From NCBI GenBank assembly GCA_035041965.1, contig JAPYMA010001814.1:62001-126000 (forward strand): 64,000 nt of DNA. The letters run 5' to 3'. Positions 49,506-61,483 of this stretch are shown here, in pieces; the first letter of the stretch is position 1, and each line of letters opens with the position of its first letter. Source of the stretch: Anisakis pegreffii (lineage: Eukaryota; Nematoda; Chromadorea; Rhabditida; Anisakidae). The notes under the pieces were generated by a model. The model did not search any database and was not told the origin of the DNA. It was given only the letters and a program-made list of their open reading frames with translations. A program made the translations under genes and the position numbers.

Positions 49506-52500
49506 ATATATCAGCTTAATCAATTGGAGCAGAAGCCTGGTATCCAAGAAATGGATGATTCGAGTTGCCTTTGCAGCTGATATGTTTTACTTTCAAGCGA
49601 TAGCAATGTGAACCACAAAGTGTCCAAATCAACCTTTTAATGGGTTGGCTCCCAACACGAAAAGTTTTATCACCCCTGAGTCTCAACTATGACTGTTTTT
49701 TCCCGTCTTCTGAATCTAAGAGGTAATCTGCATTGTAATGCTTTAAGCATCATACAAAATCATCATGCATCATAAATGAAAGTCATGTAATGAATCAAAA
49801 AACGATGTTTTGTTAGCAAATTATTCAGCAGATTTTTTCATGTGTTTATTTGACTGAGCAATTCATTGATATTTTTTTGATAGCACTTTTGATAAGGTTT
49901 TTGTCGTTAGCGTTTGCATTGACACACAAAAAAGATCATCAATGATCTTAAAACCAATAGGCACCCGAAATGATTGCTTTTTGAAGCAATTTCGAAGTTA
50001 ATTAACCAGATCAACAATTCGATCATTCCATAAGCATCGCGAACATCATTTGTAGTACTATCAAGCAGTTATAAGGGACAAAAATTAAACGGATTCATTA
50101 ATATGAGACATAAATGGATTTAATACTGATGTAATGCTTTATAAGCGATCAGCGTAGGCTTCATTTTTGACATCAGACAAACTACGCGAGTGAGCTTTGA
50201 AGGTCGAATATCACAAAAACAGCAAAGATCTATGAATTCAATGACACAGTCGGAAGGAAGCCAGTTGAAGCTGACCACATGAAGGTCATCACCTTAATCG
50301 CATCGCTCAGTTGTGTTTAAATAGTTACATGGATGTTTTTTGCAGTGGAATTATTTGGAATTTAGATTTTATTGAAGCGAAGTGAACTATGAAGTTTATT
50401 TTTCCCAATTTATCATTATTTTCTCAAGAAAAAATGAGATTCATTTCAAGAGATCGTTCAAGGCACAGTCTCTTTGTTTGATCTGAGTCTTAGGTCAGTT
50501 TTGTTGTCGTGTATTTGATTGCAGGACAAAAGGAATGTATAAGGAAGTAATAAATTTCAAATCTCATTTCGATATTTCATTTAGTCAACGAGGGAACATC
50601 ATCACAGGGAATGAATGCTCTCAAAGAACTGAGTGAATTCAAATTACCCATCTTCCCAACTGATAAATTTCCTTTTATTGGCGTTCTTTGTGGGCAAGTG
50701 ATGTTATCAAGAGTAGCAGTGTATTGGATTATGAGCATTATTATCTCTTAAATCGGCATTTCTCATCAGTAGTTCTTCATTTTATATCGGTAGAAAAGTG
50801 CACAGCAAATGCAGTTGGGTATATGGGAAGATGACTGTAAGGAAATGAGAAATTGAGGAATGAATTACGGCTGAATGTGATAATATTGGATCTCGATAGA
50901 TTGATTCGTAGAGACATTATCTGCGGTGCGGATAACCGACTATATTGTAATCTTTGGCAGTATAGGAATAATATCCTCGATTAGGGTGTTCGATTAAGCT
51001 GAAAGTTGTGCCCTTTCAGTTGGATTATTTTTGACATGTATTGGGCGTATGGCATCTCTATTGCACAAAAATATGGCATCGCATATAAAATGTGAGTTGA
51101 TGGCAAATGGATATATTCTTCAGTTGTGTTCAAACCATTTGTTTTGACTGAATGTGAGTGAGTCTTTTACGATCGCTCATAAATCATCTTAAATAATCTC
51201 TTATCTCTAGTTGACTTTCTCCACGAAACCTGGACGTTAATTTCTGTTGAAGCGAATTTTATTTGAATTTTTCCTGCAATTGTGACACCCATAACTCAAC
51301 ATTTAAATGATTTTAAGATCTGTGGAAAATTTTGATCTCTTGTATTTCTTTTCAACTGTAAGATGAAAGGATTTGATTAATCTTTCGGAAACTGTATTTC
51401 ACACAGAAACTGTATGATGAGACAAATTCGAATACACAAATAATCTCTACCCTCCCCACTGTAAAAAGAATACCGAAGTGTCAAAGAACATCGAAATATT
51501 TCTTAATTGCTACATACAAATAATCACTCCTGCTGTGACCTATCTCCCAAAAATAAAACAATCACAAATGTTCAATGTTCAATTGTTTTTATTTGCTATT
51601 TGCTGTTCGTTTCATCTCAACATTCTACAGCACATTACCAACGAAACTTTGCGATCATTTCGAACCTTTTCCGCTAAATTTGTAATGAAAACTTGATAGA
51701 GAGTATGCGAATTAACATTTCATTGCGATTAAAATGCAGAATTAATGACCTGAAAACGATGTATGTTTTGAATTATTGCTCTTACAATTGATATTCTTAA
51801 ATGTGAACGATATTCAAATGGTTTAGCTGAATTTCGCTTGTGTTGTTGTTTGTTTATGTGAGGCATAGTGTTTGAACTGGTTGTAAAATAAGGTTACCCT
51901 AGATTTGCATTACCTTCGTCTTTAATTAACTCAATGAGCCATGCAATAACTCATATTAAATCTATTGGATAAACATATGCCGTATCTGTTCCGGTAGCAT
52001 TCAACAAACGAACACACTTAAATTTCTATCAGCGTATTCACAATTTCAACAAATGCAAATTGAAGTTATCCCATTCCTAACTTCATACATTTTATGTTTA
52101 TTATACAATATTTTTGTGGGTAACAGTGACGTCCTTATTCAATCGCTAAAAGTAACGTCCTAACGATCGAAACGCTCACATTCTGATGGAAGTATTTCGT
52201 AGACTAATTTTTTCCTCAAATTCAGCTTTCACTGAAATTAACTTGAATCAATATTCTTTGAACAATATCAAGCCCTCAAAACTGCTGATATTGATAAATT
52301 CGTTTTCTCCACATACATATAACGTTGAACAGTAAGATACGGAAACGGAATTTAATTGGTACAATTCAAATTTATCTCTCGCAATTGATCGCTTGTAGTT
52401 AGTTGGCTTTTGGAAAGGAATGCGATATTTATCTGTAAATGTGATCACGATCGATAGATTTCTGGTTTTCGTACAAAAATTTCCATGATTGTATAGTAGC

Positions 52501-52635
52501 AGCAATATCTTCTGTAGTGTTTGTTACGATTCTATCCGTTCGCGTAAATGTAAACTTACTTATTCAGTGAATCTGTTTATCATTTACTGACTTATTTGCT
52601 GGATCATTTTTTTCATTTCACACTTATTTGTTAGG

Positions 52636-52843
52636 TTTCTTTCTACCATGCTGGAAATTCTCAATTAAAACGTGCCCAACTAAATTCCACGAAGAATTGT
52701 TGTTGTCCTATAAAAAAATAGTCTGTTGCCTCATTATCGGAATGGTCACAACAATGGTGATTTTTTCATTGCAATTCGCGTCAGTAATTCTGTTCACATT
52801 GTCGAAACGTAGAAAATCGTATCAAAGAACGATAATGATATGA
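52636..52843 (+). CDS. possible orphan 3' exon with one membrane helix
   Basis: After the acceptor TTTGTTAG a frame reads CPTKFHEELLLSYKKI, then a ~30-residue hydrophobic helix (CCLIIGMVTTMVIFSLQFAS), then a basic tail KRRKSYQR to a TGA. The pattern of a Cys-containing outer segment, one helix and a short basic tail resembles the last exon of a tetraspanin-like protein. I found no upstream exons, so this may be a relic or chance. Confidence 0.2.
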
Positions 52844-54558
52844 TAATAGTAAACAAATTGTGATCTATCTGATAAGCATCTCCAAAAAGTAATTTTTTCA
52901 TACAGTGACACGTTGTTGAAAATTGTTATTTTCATCTTTTTTTTTGTAAATAAGCGTTATTTAAACTGTTGTACAACACATGCAGATATTTTAGTAACAT
53001 GCATATAGCAACGATAAGCATGGTTTATCATTCTCAATTATGACGCCTCGTAACGCTTTTGAATTGAGCACATTTTTGATCGTAGCATTTGCATTGTTTA
53101 CATTCGATTACTGTGCTGCTGCATTCTATTGACGAGTAGTCATTCTAAATTCTCTGAAGTTCCTTCATTCGTGGGTGGATATTTCCATCAAATCACTCGA
53201 ATTCAATCGAATCGCTGCTCTTCAAAACAATGAATATTTATTTCGTTTATTCTGTTGTAACCGAAAACTGCAACTACTTTCCCAAATATTTTTTCGTAAA
53301 CAATTGTTTTTCCTAATTGTTGGCGATGTAATTCGTTCCGTGAATGTCTTCGCGAAATTCCATCAAGAGTGTCAGTTTGCTGACCCAACAAGGAACCCTT
53401 AACCACTTCGGAGTCTGCTTTTCAACTTGTCTATTCGTGCAATTTTGTGACCGTTTGCTCTCTGAATCAATTATTCTAGATCGCTGTTACCGTCCGGCTC
53501 TATAGCTATCATAATCTCAGTGAACGTTTCAATTCCCTTCAAATTCGTCCTGAATTCAGCATATCCCCTTAATAAGATGACTGCCTTAAATTCTGATAAT
53601 CATTTCCGAGGTCTCAAATCACTACAACAGCTTTATCATTACAACCGGAAGTGGAATGCATAACAGCTGCAATGCACCATTATGCAACGAATGCGTTAGT
53701 CTTTAGCATAATGAATGATTAACTTAAAGAGGGACTAAGTTATTCAAATATATGTATTTATATTATCCGTGCTTTTGCAATGCTTCAACGAATTTTTGCA
53801 AATGTACTGTTTCTTCTTTAATCTATTGATGCTTGTTACAAGTTGTTAATTTATTCCAGTTATTATAAACTTCACTGATAAATGATTATTCAGTGCTAGT
53901 GTCACCGATAGTGTTTTTCTGTTTCTTCTCATCATATTGTCAATTGAATAAGGGAACTGTCTTACCTGAACTATGATTCCCATGGGCAAATTCTATGACG
54001 ATTCCATTATTCACATGCGTCACTTCATAATCGAGATAACGTGATATGACTGACCGCAGTTTTTTTGTTTGAATGCTAACCATTTCCAGCTTTCAGACAA
54101 ACTGTGATCAGCAAACGTGGTGGTTAGCTGTGTGCTGATTGAGTTTGAACCTGTATCAATTTGACGATAGCGTTGTGCATATGAAACGAGCGTCCGTATT
54201 TGGTGACTTAACAAACTTTAGAGGGTCAGTTTTATCAGTATATCGCTCACATGTCCATTTTTATAAAAGAATTTGGAATGTCGTTTCTCTTCTCAGTTGA
54301 TATATTCTAAATTTCAACCGACATAATTCTCTTTCCCTGTGAAACGACTAATTAAAAAAATTTTTTTAGAGATGTTTATTTTTTCTCGATTCTAAAGAAC
54401 CACATTGCTGTTTAATATGAAAATAGCTAACACTCATTTGGAAGCATAAAATAACCACCATTTATGAAACATTTCTGCGCCATTCTTTCCAGGCATTGGG
54501 CGTTTTCACGATTCTTGTGGTAGATTTCTTTTTGCTACGCTTTAGCATCGAATGTTGC

Positions 54559-57500
54559 ATGGAAGATTCACTTGTTGTTGCTTTCAGAAATGAAACATCG
54601 AACCCGTCTCGTAAGAATTCCAGTGGCAGTCTGTCACGAAAGAGCAGTGGAAACGGTTTGTTAGAACATCTATCAATTTGTTTATTTAACATAATGACAA
54701 TTCATTATTACCGTATGAGAATTTTTAGTGAATTACATTATTATCTTCATTGTTACTGTATATTTTGATGTCATTTCACTGATAGTTACAAGCAATAGTG
54801 ATGGGTTAGGAAGAAGAACAAGTACCCGTTCCCTCGGTCGACATGAATTGAATCGCTCGGCATCAATCACCCCACAGAAAGAAATCAGCTTTCGTATTAC
54901 CAATTGCCCTTACGCTCTTCTCGCACCTCTGAAAGGCGACCTTCGCGGTGTTTGGCCCAACTATTTGTAAATGCAAAAACAATCGCCGCAGTCACATTTT
55001 CGGAGGTCATCAATTTGAAAGTTGGAAACTTCCGTTTCGGATTATTCGAGTCGGTTCTGCTTGAGGCTAGCTATGCTGTTGACCGAATCCACTGAAGGCA
55101 TAACGATAAGAGACAAAAGTCCGCACAAAACAACACGCACAATGTCATGAGTGTATCTATGAATATACGCCTAAAACTGCGTATATACATATATAAGTGC
55201 ATAAACATTTATTTACAATAGTCGATCCACTAGCGTAACACAATCCATATTGCATAGTTAGTTCAATCGCTGAATATCTTCAACAAGTGACATATTCATT
55301 CAAAACAGCCATTCATATCAAAGTTTATCTGCGACATTCACAAAGGTCGCGCATTAAACAGTTAAGCTGTGTTATGCTCTAACCATGCCAACCAAACGCT
55401 TCTCAATAACTCATTTGACGTGATCAAATCAGAGGATTACTAGCAAATCGTATTACTTATAATGCAAATCCGTTAACGTATCGGTCGTTCCGTTATACAC
55501 TCCTTTCATTCAGCATATTCACAGTCAATAAATTTGAAATAGCCTTTAGATTTATTTCAGTAGCGTTTATCATTCATCTATTCGTGTTTTTGCTTGTTGA
55601 TTAAAATCTCTGTTCGTTGTTTTGTGGAATTGATCACCGTTGATACGATCAACAAAAGAGAGTATATCGATAGAAATGAATGAATGCACTTATTAGGTAT
55701 GAGTGTTGGTTCATGGTCTGAGACATCCGCAGCACGGCTTAGCCAATTCTGTGAAGAGGATGCAGATTCCAGAGATTCTGGAATCGGTATGGAGATGTCA
55801 CCGGATGAGATGGATTTTACATCGATTCGAACACATTCCTACAGCCGGAAAGTCAGTGAAGCCACGGTAATTTCGCATTCTATCACATTGAAACTATCAT
55901 TTTCAATTTTCAATTTTTTAATTATTTTTCAATTTTTTTCAAAGGTATCATTGAGATTTGCAATTTTTTGTTTTTACTTTCGAATAAGGTATTTTGCGAG
56001 CGAGAAATTTTTTTGGTAAAAATTCCATGAATGTGCATCTTTCGGAAATGACCAAAGATATTGGAAAGTGCTCCAGACGTACTTCATTCTCGGTATCTTT
56101 ATCAAAACTATGCGCAATCGAGACATTACAATTTCTAATCCTACTGAACTGGAGCAAGACATGAAATTACTTGGCAAATATTCGACCGATCCGGCGAATA
56201 TTGGCCTGGTAGACGGCCTAGTAGCACACTTGGTCATTTACTTGCACAATTCCGAACATTCTTCGTTGACTTGATTGCGTTCAAACGCGCTGCGCTTTCA
56301 CCACATGTCAGCTGATCGTCGGTGGTGGCTTTCCACCAAATTATGCGCGAGTTTTTTTGGTATGTTGACTCCGTATCAATATATCCGCATCGTCGAATAG
56401 AAACAATCGCCTTTCTTCCCATTTCTATCGTTTCAGTTTGAATAGTTCTGCACATCTCGCAAGGGCCAGTCAACTTGAGGGTGTAGGCAGTGTAACTCGT
56501 GAAGTTAGAATGAATCGCAGTTCAGGCTAAGGTGCCGAGATGTATCTTAGCTTGAACTGCGGTTGAACTACGATTTGAGGTCCCCCTCGAAAATGCGATT
56601 GAGCCGGTGGTGTTCAGTTTCCTCCATACTCATACGTGACTGATAGCACTGAAGAGTTTGGGTGAATGGGTTCGACTTAAAAGAATAATGTAAATCAGAT
56701 GCATTTTTTAGTATCTGCCCGAACTGATTGAAGAAATGGAGGAAGTTGCATTGAATGAATCACTGAGTGGTCTTACTGATGCTGAAAAAGAAACGGAACA
56801 ACACTTGAGGAGATTGAGTGAACAGGCTCGTTCTCGAACGACAACACCCAGAAAAGCATTGCTTGATCTGAAGAATACGTTAGATATTTCGTTCACTTTT
56901 TGAATTCTTTTCTTTCGTATACATTTCTGATGAATACGGTAGTATATTTACTGGAATATTACAAATGTCCATTGTAATAGAGCAGAAGAAGTGAGCGATT
57001 CTCTCATCTTAAACAGTAATTCCCTTTAGATTTCAAGTTGATTTGGGATCTAAAATCGTTGTCAATGGATCTGGGTTTAATATTCCTAAGGCGTAAAATA
57101 AAGAAGTGAATAGAGCTTTCAGTGCCCCCACAATAACCGAATCACCAAAAACACACATCGCCATCAAACGATTCAATAAATTACCAAAATTGCAACATTC
57201 GGCGAGTGTCGACGATGGTGAATCGATGCAACGTTATTCATCGTTTGTTGATACAAGATTTCGTCGGAAGCGATTTCGACGACCCGAATTATTGGTCGTC
57301 AAACGAAGACGTCAATTTTCCGAAACGAACACTGACGAGGTTTTTTTCCAATTCAATTCATCGCAATATGCTCAAAATTCAAGCGATTCCAGCCGTTTGA
57401 ATTTGAATTGTACGAAGTGAATCTGTCTGTAACATAAATAAATGTGTCGTCACCTCAGGGTAATGAATACAATGAACGTGGTTCCACATCAATATCGTTA

Positions 57501-59365
57501 ATGCGTGTACAGTCGACCAGTTATATTGAGAGTGGTAAATGTGCTCGTGATAAGTTACCTGATCTACTTCATGTTGTAAGTTGAAACTTTTATGCGTTGT
57601 CTTATTTTGTGTTTATTGTTGTCATCAATTCTAAATGTCTATACCACAATGAAGCACTCATAAAATCTGCAATCAGGAATACTCATTGCGGACCCTATCA
57701 AGACCTCAAATTGACTCGGTGGCATTCAAAAGTATCGATGGTTCGACATTAGTCGAATTGATGGAGTCGTTGGAAATAAGTGAATTTGAAAAGAAATTCA
57801 TCATTGTCGATTGTAGATATCCTTATGAATATAACGGCGGACATATTAGGGTAATATTATGTTGATGAATAAATCATTTCTTATATCTAATATATAACTG
57901 AGAATGTGATTGTTTGTGTATTTTTTTGAAAAATTACATTCCGTTTCGTATCCTTCCCGTTTTTTTTCGTTATACATTATACTATGCATTGTGCAGTGGT
58001 TTTGTTTTTCTTTCGCTCTGTGTTTCGATCAGTTTCCATTTGTAATCAATTGTATGCTCAGTTCTTGACTCATATGATTCACTTGTATTATTTCTGGAAT
58101 GCTGATTGCAAACACGATGTGAAAATTTAACTCTTCTTAGGGTGCCATCAATCTGCACGATCCATCGAATTTACAGTCGGTTTTCTATCCGAATTCGATC
58201 CCAAAATTCCAAGCGATGCTCCGACGGATACCAATTTTCTATTGTGAATATTCACAAGAACGTGGCCCATCAATGTTAGTTCAGTTGCAACTTTGTTTCG
58301 TCGAATCGATTGATCATTTACTTTTTTTTTCATGTTTTCATAAACAAACCGCAGTTCCTAAATGAACTGAACGAAGATTATGTTCATTCTGAGATATTGT
58401 TTAGGGCGTTTTTTAATAAATGATTTACCAATTGAAATTGAACTATATATTGGAAATCTGTTTCTCAAACTTTTTGTCTATCGTTGTTTTGATGACTCGT
58501 AAGATGAGCGTTCTTCAGTATTCATTAATTTTCATTTGACATCCAGAATGAGTAGTTATGACAATATTCTGCAAATGATTTTCCAAATCGAATACGAATT
58601 TTAAGGGCGTCCGCATTGCGACAGTACGATCGCTGTAGAAATGAATCGCGTTATCCAGAAGTAGATTATAAAGAGATTTATGTTCTGGATCGTGGATATA
58701 GGAAATTCTTTAGACAAGATGGATTCGTGGTTTGTTTTCTCAAAAAGAATTTATTCGAAAACTTTTGAATCATATATTGAATTAATCAGTTTTACGATAG
58801 GAAAAAGAAAGTATTTAGTTCTTTTGGAGAGTTTGTTTAAGTTTAACTGATAATTTATTCGAAATGCTTCATAAAGATTGTGAAAAGCAATAGCATTTAG
58901 TTTTGATCATACTACTGCTAATGATACAATGAAATTTGTGTTATTGATGAAAATTTTCAATAGTATAAAAATATGATAATATTTCAATGATCTAATGAAT
59001 TTAAGCGTTTCTGTGAGCCGCAAACGTACGTGCCAATGCGAGAGCCATCGTATCATGAAGAACTGAAACGTTACCGTTTCCATAAGACGAAATCATTCGG
59101 TGGTTTGAGTTCATCATACCGAATGAGTAATCTTAACGTTGATGCCACTAATGTCCCTCGCCGAACGCGATTAACATTTCGAAGTATCTCAGAGGATACC
59201 ACCTCAACAATGACCCCGTTAAGGTCATCATTAAAGAACAACACTGATATTAATTTAACTTCCCGTTGTCCAGATTTATTCGGTTCTCCGTTTTCGTGTC
59301 CATCCGCTGCAATCACACCGCCCAAAAGCGATGCTGGCCCCATTAGAATGCCACATTTCTCATGA
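54559..59365 (+). CDS. cdc-25: CDC25 M-phase inducer dual-specificity phosphatase
   Basis: Eleven exons (54559-54655, 54786-54893, 55697-55866, 56077-56208, 56712-56878, 57114-57339, 57459-57575, 57677-57850, 58141-58274, 58606-58726, 59006-59365) give 601 residues with every phase matching. Residues ~340-490 are the rhodanese-fold CDC25 domain: [24 protein letters not shown], and the catalytic loop [12 protein letters not shown] with Cys432 and Arg438 (C-x5-R), followed by [15 protein letters not shown] and the C-terminal YVPM signature. CDC25 removes inhibitory phosphates from CDK1/2 to drive mitosis or meiosis. The N-terminal ~340 residues are Ser/Arg-rich with candidate kinase and 14-3-3 sites (RSASITP, RRTSTRS, SRDSGIG). 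The residue before the catalytic Cys is Tyr instead of the usual His. A ~110-residue Ser-rich tail follows the domain. The start and exons 2, 4 and 6 are the least certain. Confidence 0.92.
56513..56564 (+). ncRNA. microRNA-precursor-like hairpin in a CDC25 intron
   Basis: In the intron between exons 4 and 5, 56513-56531 pairs with 56546-56564 over 19 consecutive positions (17 Watson-Crick, 2 G-U). The helix can be extended by four more pairs to a 6-base terminal loop, giving a 52-base uninterrupted hairpin. Arm length and loop size fit a short pre-miRNA; alternatively it is a small inverted-repeat element. No sequence outside the hairpin pairs well. Confidence 0.4.
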
Positions 59366-59822
59366 TTCTATCCACAGTGGCGTATACAATAAGCAATCTC
59401 TTATTCTTTGTTATTAACTTTTTTAACATGGATAAGATATCAGCTCTTCTCACGTATTGATTCTGATGGAGATTTGCTTCACTGTCTTCACTATTCATTG
59501 AGATTTTTCGGCTATATTCGCTGTTCCCGTCTATCGTAACATTAGTTGTAGAATTGCTAGTGCTAGTAGTATTATTGATAGTAGTAATAATTATATGAGT
59601 GAGAACTCTGATAAAAAGTTTATATCACACTATTAATCACTTGCTCGTAATATTTCTATCATTTATTAATCATCTGATGTATTCTTCATCTATCGACACA
59701 TACATCCATGCGATCACAACTCCTTATTAGATACGTGTTTCATGTTTTAATTGGTGCCATCAACGTGTTTCAATAACTCTAAAGTAACCGTTGTTTTTTT
59801 GCTATATGCAACGAGCTTCTTG

Positions 59823-60392
59823 ATGAATCGTCAAACCTGCACTGGACAGTCGATGTTCTGGTGGATTTTTTTGATGACGTTTTTTGTATGGTTCGAGATT
59901 GTAGCGAAGCTGAAACGGACTGTCTTCGGCAACGATGAATCGTTAGAGATATGGAGGTTAAAAGCTCAAGAAAACGGGGAAAGTTAATCTCACATCAGAA
60001 AAAAGCGATTGTATGCTTGAGATAAAAGAACACTCGATTCTGGAGTAATGAAATTAGTATCATTACATTTATATTTGTTGAAATGATTACAATGAAACGT
60101 GTAATTTTATGTAAATAATGCCAACTGTAAATGTCCTCTTTGTCTTATTGGCATGACAATTTGTTGAGCACATTCGAAGCATTTTCATATTTTATGTCAG
60201 ACACCTTTTAATTTCAGTCGTTCTCTGCTTGTTCGCATTCGACGAATTCTCAAAGCATTTCATTTTGGGAATCTGTCAAGACCTGAAAATGAACCTTTCG
60301 AAGAATTTTACGTGGAATTTCGTGAGCAATACAAGTTTACGTACAAATCTGAAACTCCGTTTAGAGTTTTCATTTTCCATTCAAGTGAATAA
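59823..60392 (+). CDS. small membrane protein of unknown family (two exons seen)
   Basis: Exon 59823-59956 (donor GTTAAA) and exon 60218-60392 (strong acceptor TTTAATTTCAG) join in phase 2 to about 102 residues from the first ATG. Segments: QSMFWWIFLMTFFVWFEIVA (membrane helix), FGNDESLEIW, a basic amphipathic stretch SLLVRIRRILKAFHF, then FEEFYVEFREQYKF and the C-terminus FIFHSSE. The open frame continues upstream of the ATG with another hydrophobic run (VTVVFLLYATSFLM), so an upstream exon adding a second helix is likely. I do not recognise the family. The gene starts ~460 bases downstream of CDC25 on the same strand, a spacing compatible with a worm operon, but no spliced-leader evidence exists here. 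Confidence 0.5.
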
Positions 60393-61088
60393 ATTTCACC
60401 ATTGATACAGGGATCGCTGAACAAACAGTTGAATATAGCATTTATAAAATTTGATATGAATGTAATTAATGGTGTGTATAATATTGATGATGTACACTGT
60501 CAATCGCACTTTGACCATTCGTATGTCTTTCTGATATTAGCATTCTTTCATTATTGAAGCTGTAAATTTGTGATTTAAATTGTTTGATTAATGACTTGAT
60601 AGCATTGTGAATTGATGCGCTTTCATCTGTAAATGCATTTGGTCTTTAGCTCTAAATAACAGAAATGCATTAGGTTTCGAAATTCATGAAGTCGGTGAAT
60701 TTTTCAGAGAATAAACTTCTCAAAACAATGTTCAATGATCATCGAAAACAATTGTTGAAGCGTTTCTTTCCAAACATTTTTTATGCTATCAGTTTCATGG
60801 AATTTTTTTGCGAAACTAATTCTGCTGAATTTCTGTTGCTCAATCATTCATTATGAAATTGTTTAATTGCTTTTCACCGTTTCAATCCGTAAATGTTTTC
60901 TTTCGAATGATTTGCACTCTATATTTTGATAGGGTGTTTTTTTGTTTTATTGTTTTAATTCTTTTTTTTGAATCGTTTTTTTTGAATCATCAATTGAATT
61001 GTTTTGTTGATTTTTGTTAATTTTTGTTTTGTTGTTTTTGAGTATAGATTACATATAATAAATATGATGAATACAATTGTAAATGTAA
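60393..61088. other. intergenic, T-rich
   Basis: No exon recognised. From about 60930 to 61050 the + strand is dominated by runs of T and TTTTG, a low-complexity tract upstream of the next candidate exon. Confidence 0.4.
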
Positions 61089-61483
61089 ATGTTCATCGAT
61101 ATGAAAAAGAACATTTTGAATACAAGTAAATGCAAAATGACTACAAAATACTCACCAACAGTTTGTGTCACTAACGATAAGAGTACGAAGTATTCATACG
61201 GTGCGGTGATTTGGAGGAACTACAGCAATAATCAATGCAGTAGGAACATTTGTAGTAGTGCAAAGGTGGTGCAGGAAAAACAGGTATAATAGTAATAATT
61301 GGGAAAAATGAAAAGGCATTCGAATACGTAATTCAGCAATATTTGAATAATCTTTCGTGATAGGTCGTCACATTCATATTAACTCCGTTTAAGAATCTGT
61401 TTGAAACATGTTTTGAGGTGAAAGGCTTCAAAATCGAAGGAGGCTTCATAATCCCACGACGACGATATGAACGAGTATTATAG
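61089..61483 (+). CDS. candidate two-exon gene or 5' exons of a gene leaving the window
   Basis: An ATG frame from 61089 runs 65 codons to a phase-0 donor (CAG then GTATAAT) at 61283. Two continuations fit: an 80-base intron to a frame at 61364-61483 (FILTPFKNLFETCF... to TAG), giving 104 residues, or a 2.2-kb intron to the exon at 63499. The protein is Lys/Ser/Asn-rich (CKMTTKYSPTVCVTNDKST) with no recognised domain. Translation may start instead at the Met at 61137. Low confidence, because neither continuation has independent support. Confidence 0.3.

Larger units (their letters stand above)
42763..54558. other. gene desert of nearly 12 kb
   Basis: No recognised gene. Contents noted: a 44-codon frame at 44140-44274 with coding-like composition; B-box-like tRNA relics near 45395-45420 and 49435-49510 on the - strand; a 16-bp perfect palindrome at 46252-46267; a possible orphan membrane-protein 3' exon at 52636-52843. 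ORFs of 60-110 codons on both strands have no domain similarity. Confidence 0.4.

Noticed and set aside
53175..53402. 75-codon + strand ORF with an antisense ORF of similar size
   Set aside because: No similarity or splice context; both frames likely chance.
59071..59343. 90-codon - strand ORF
   Set aside because: Antisense to the last CDC25 exon.
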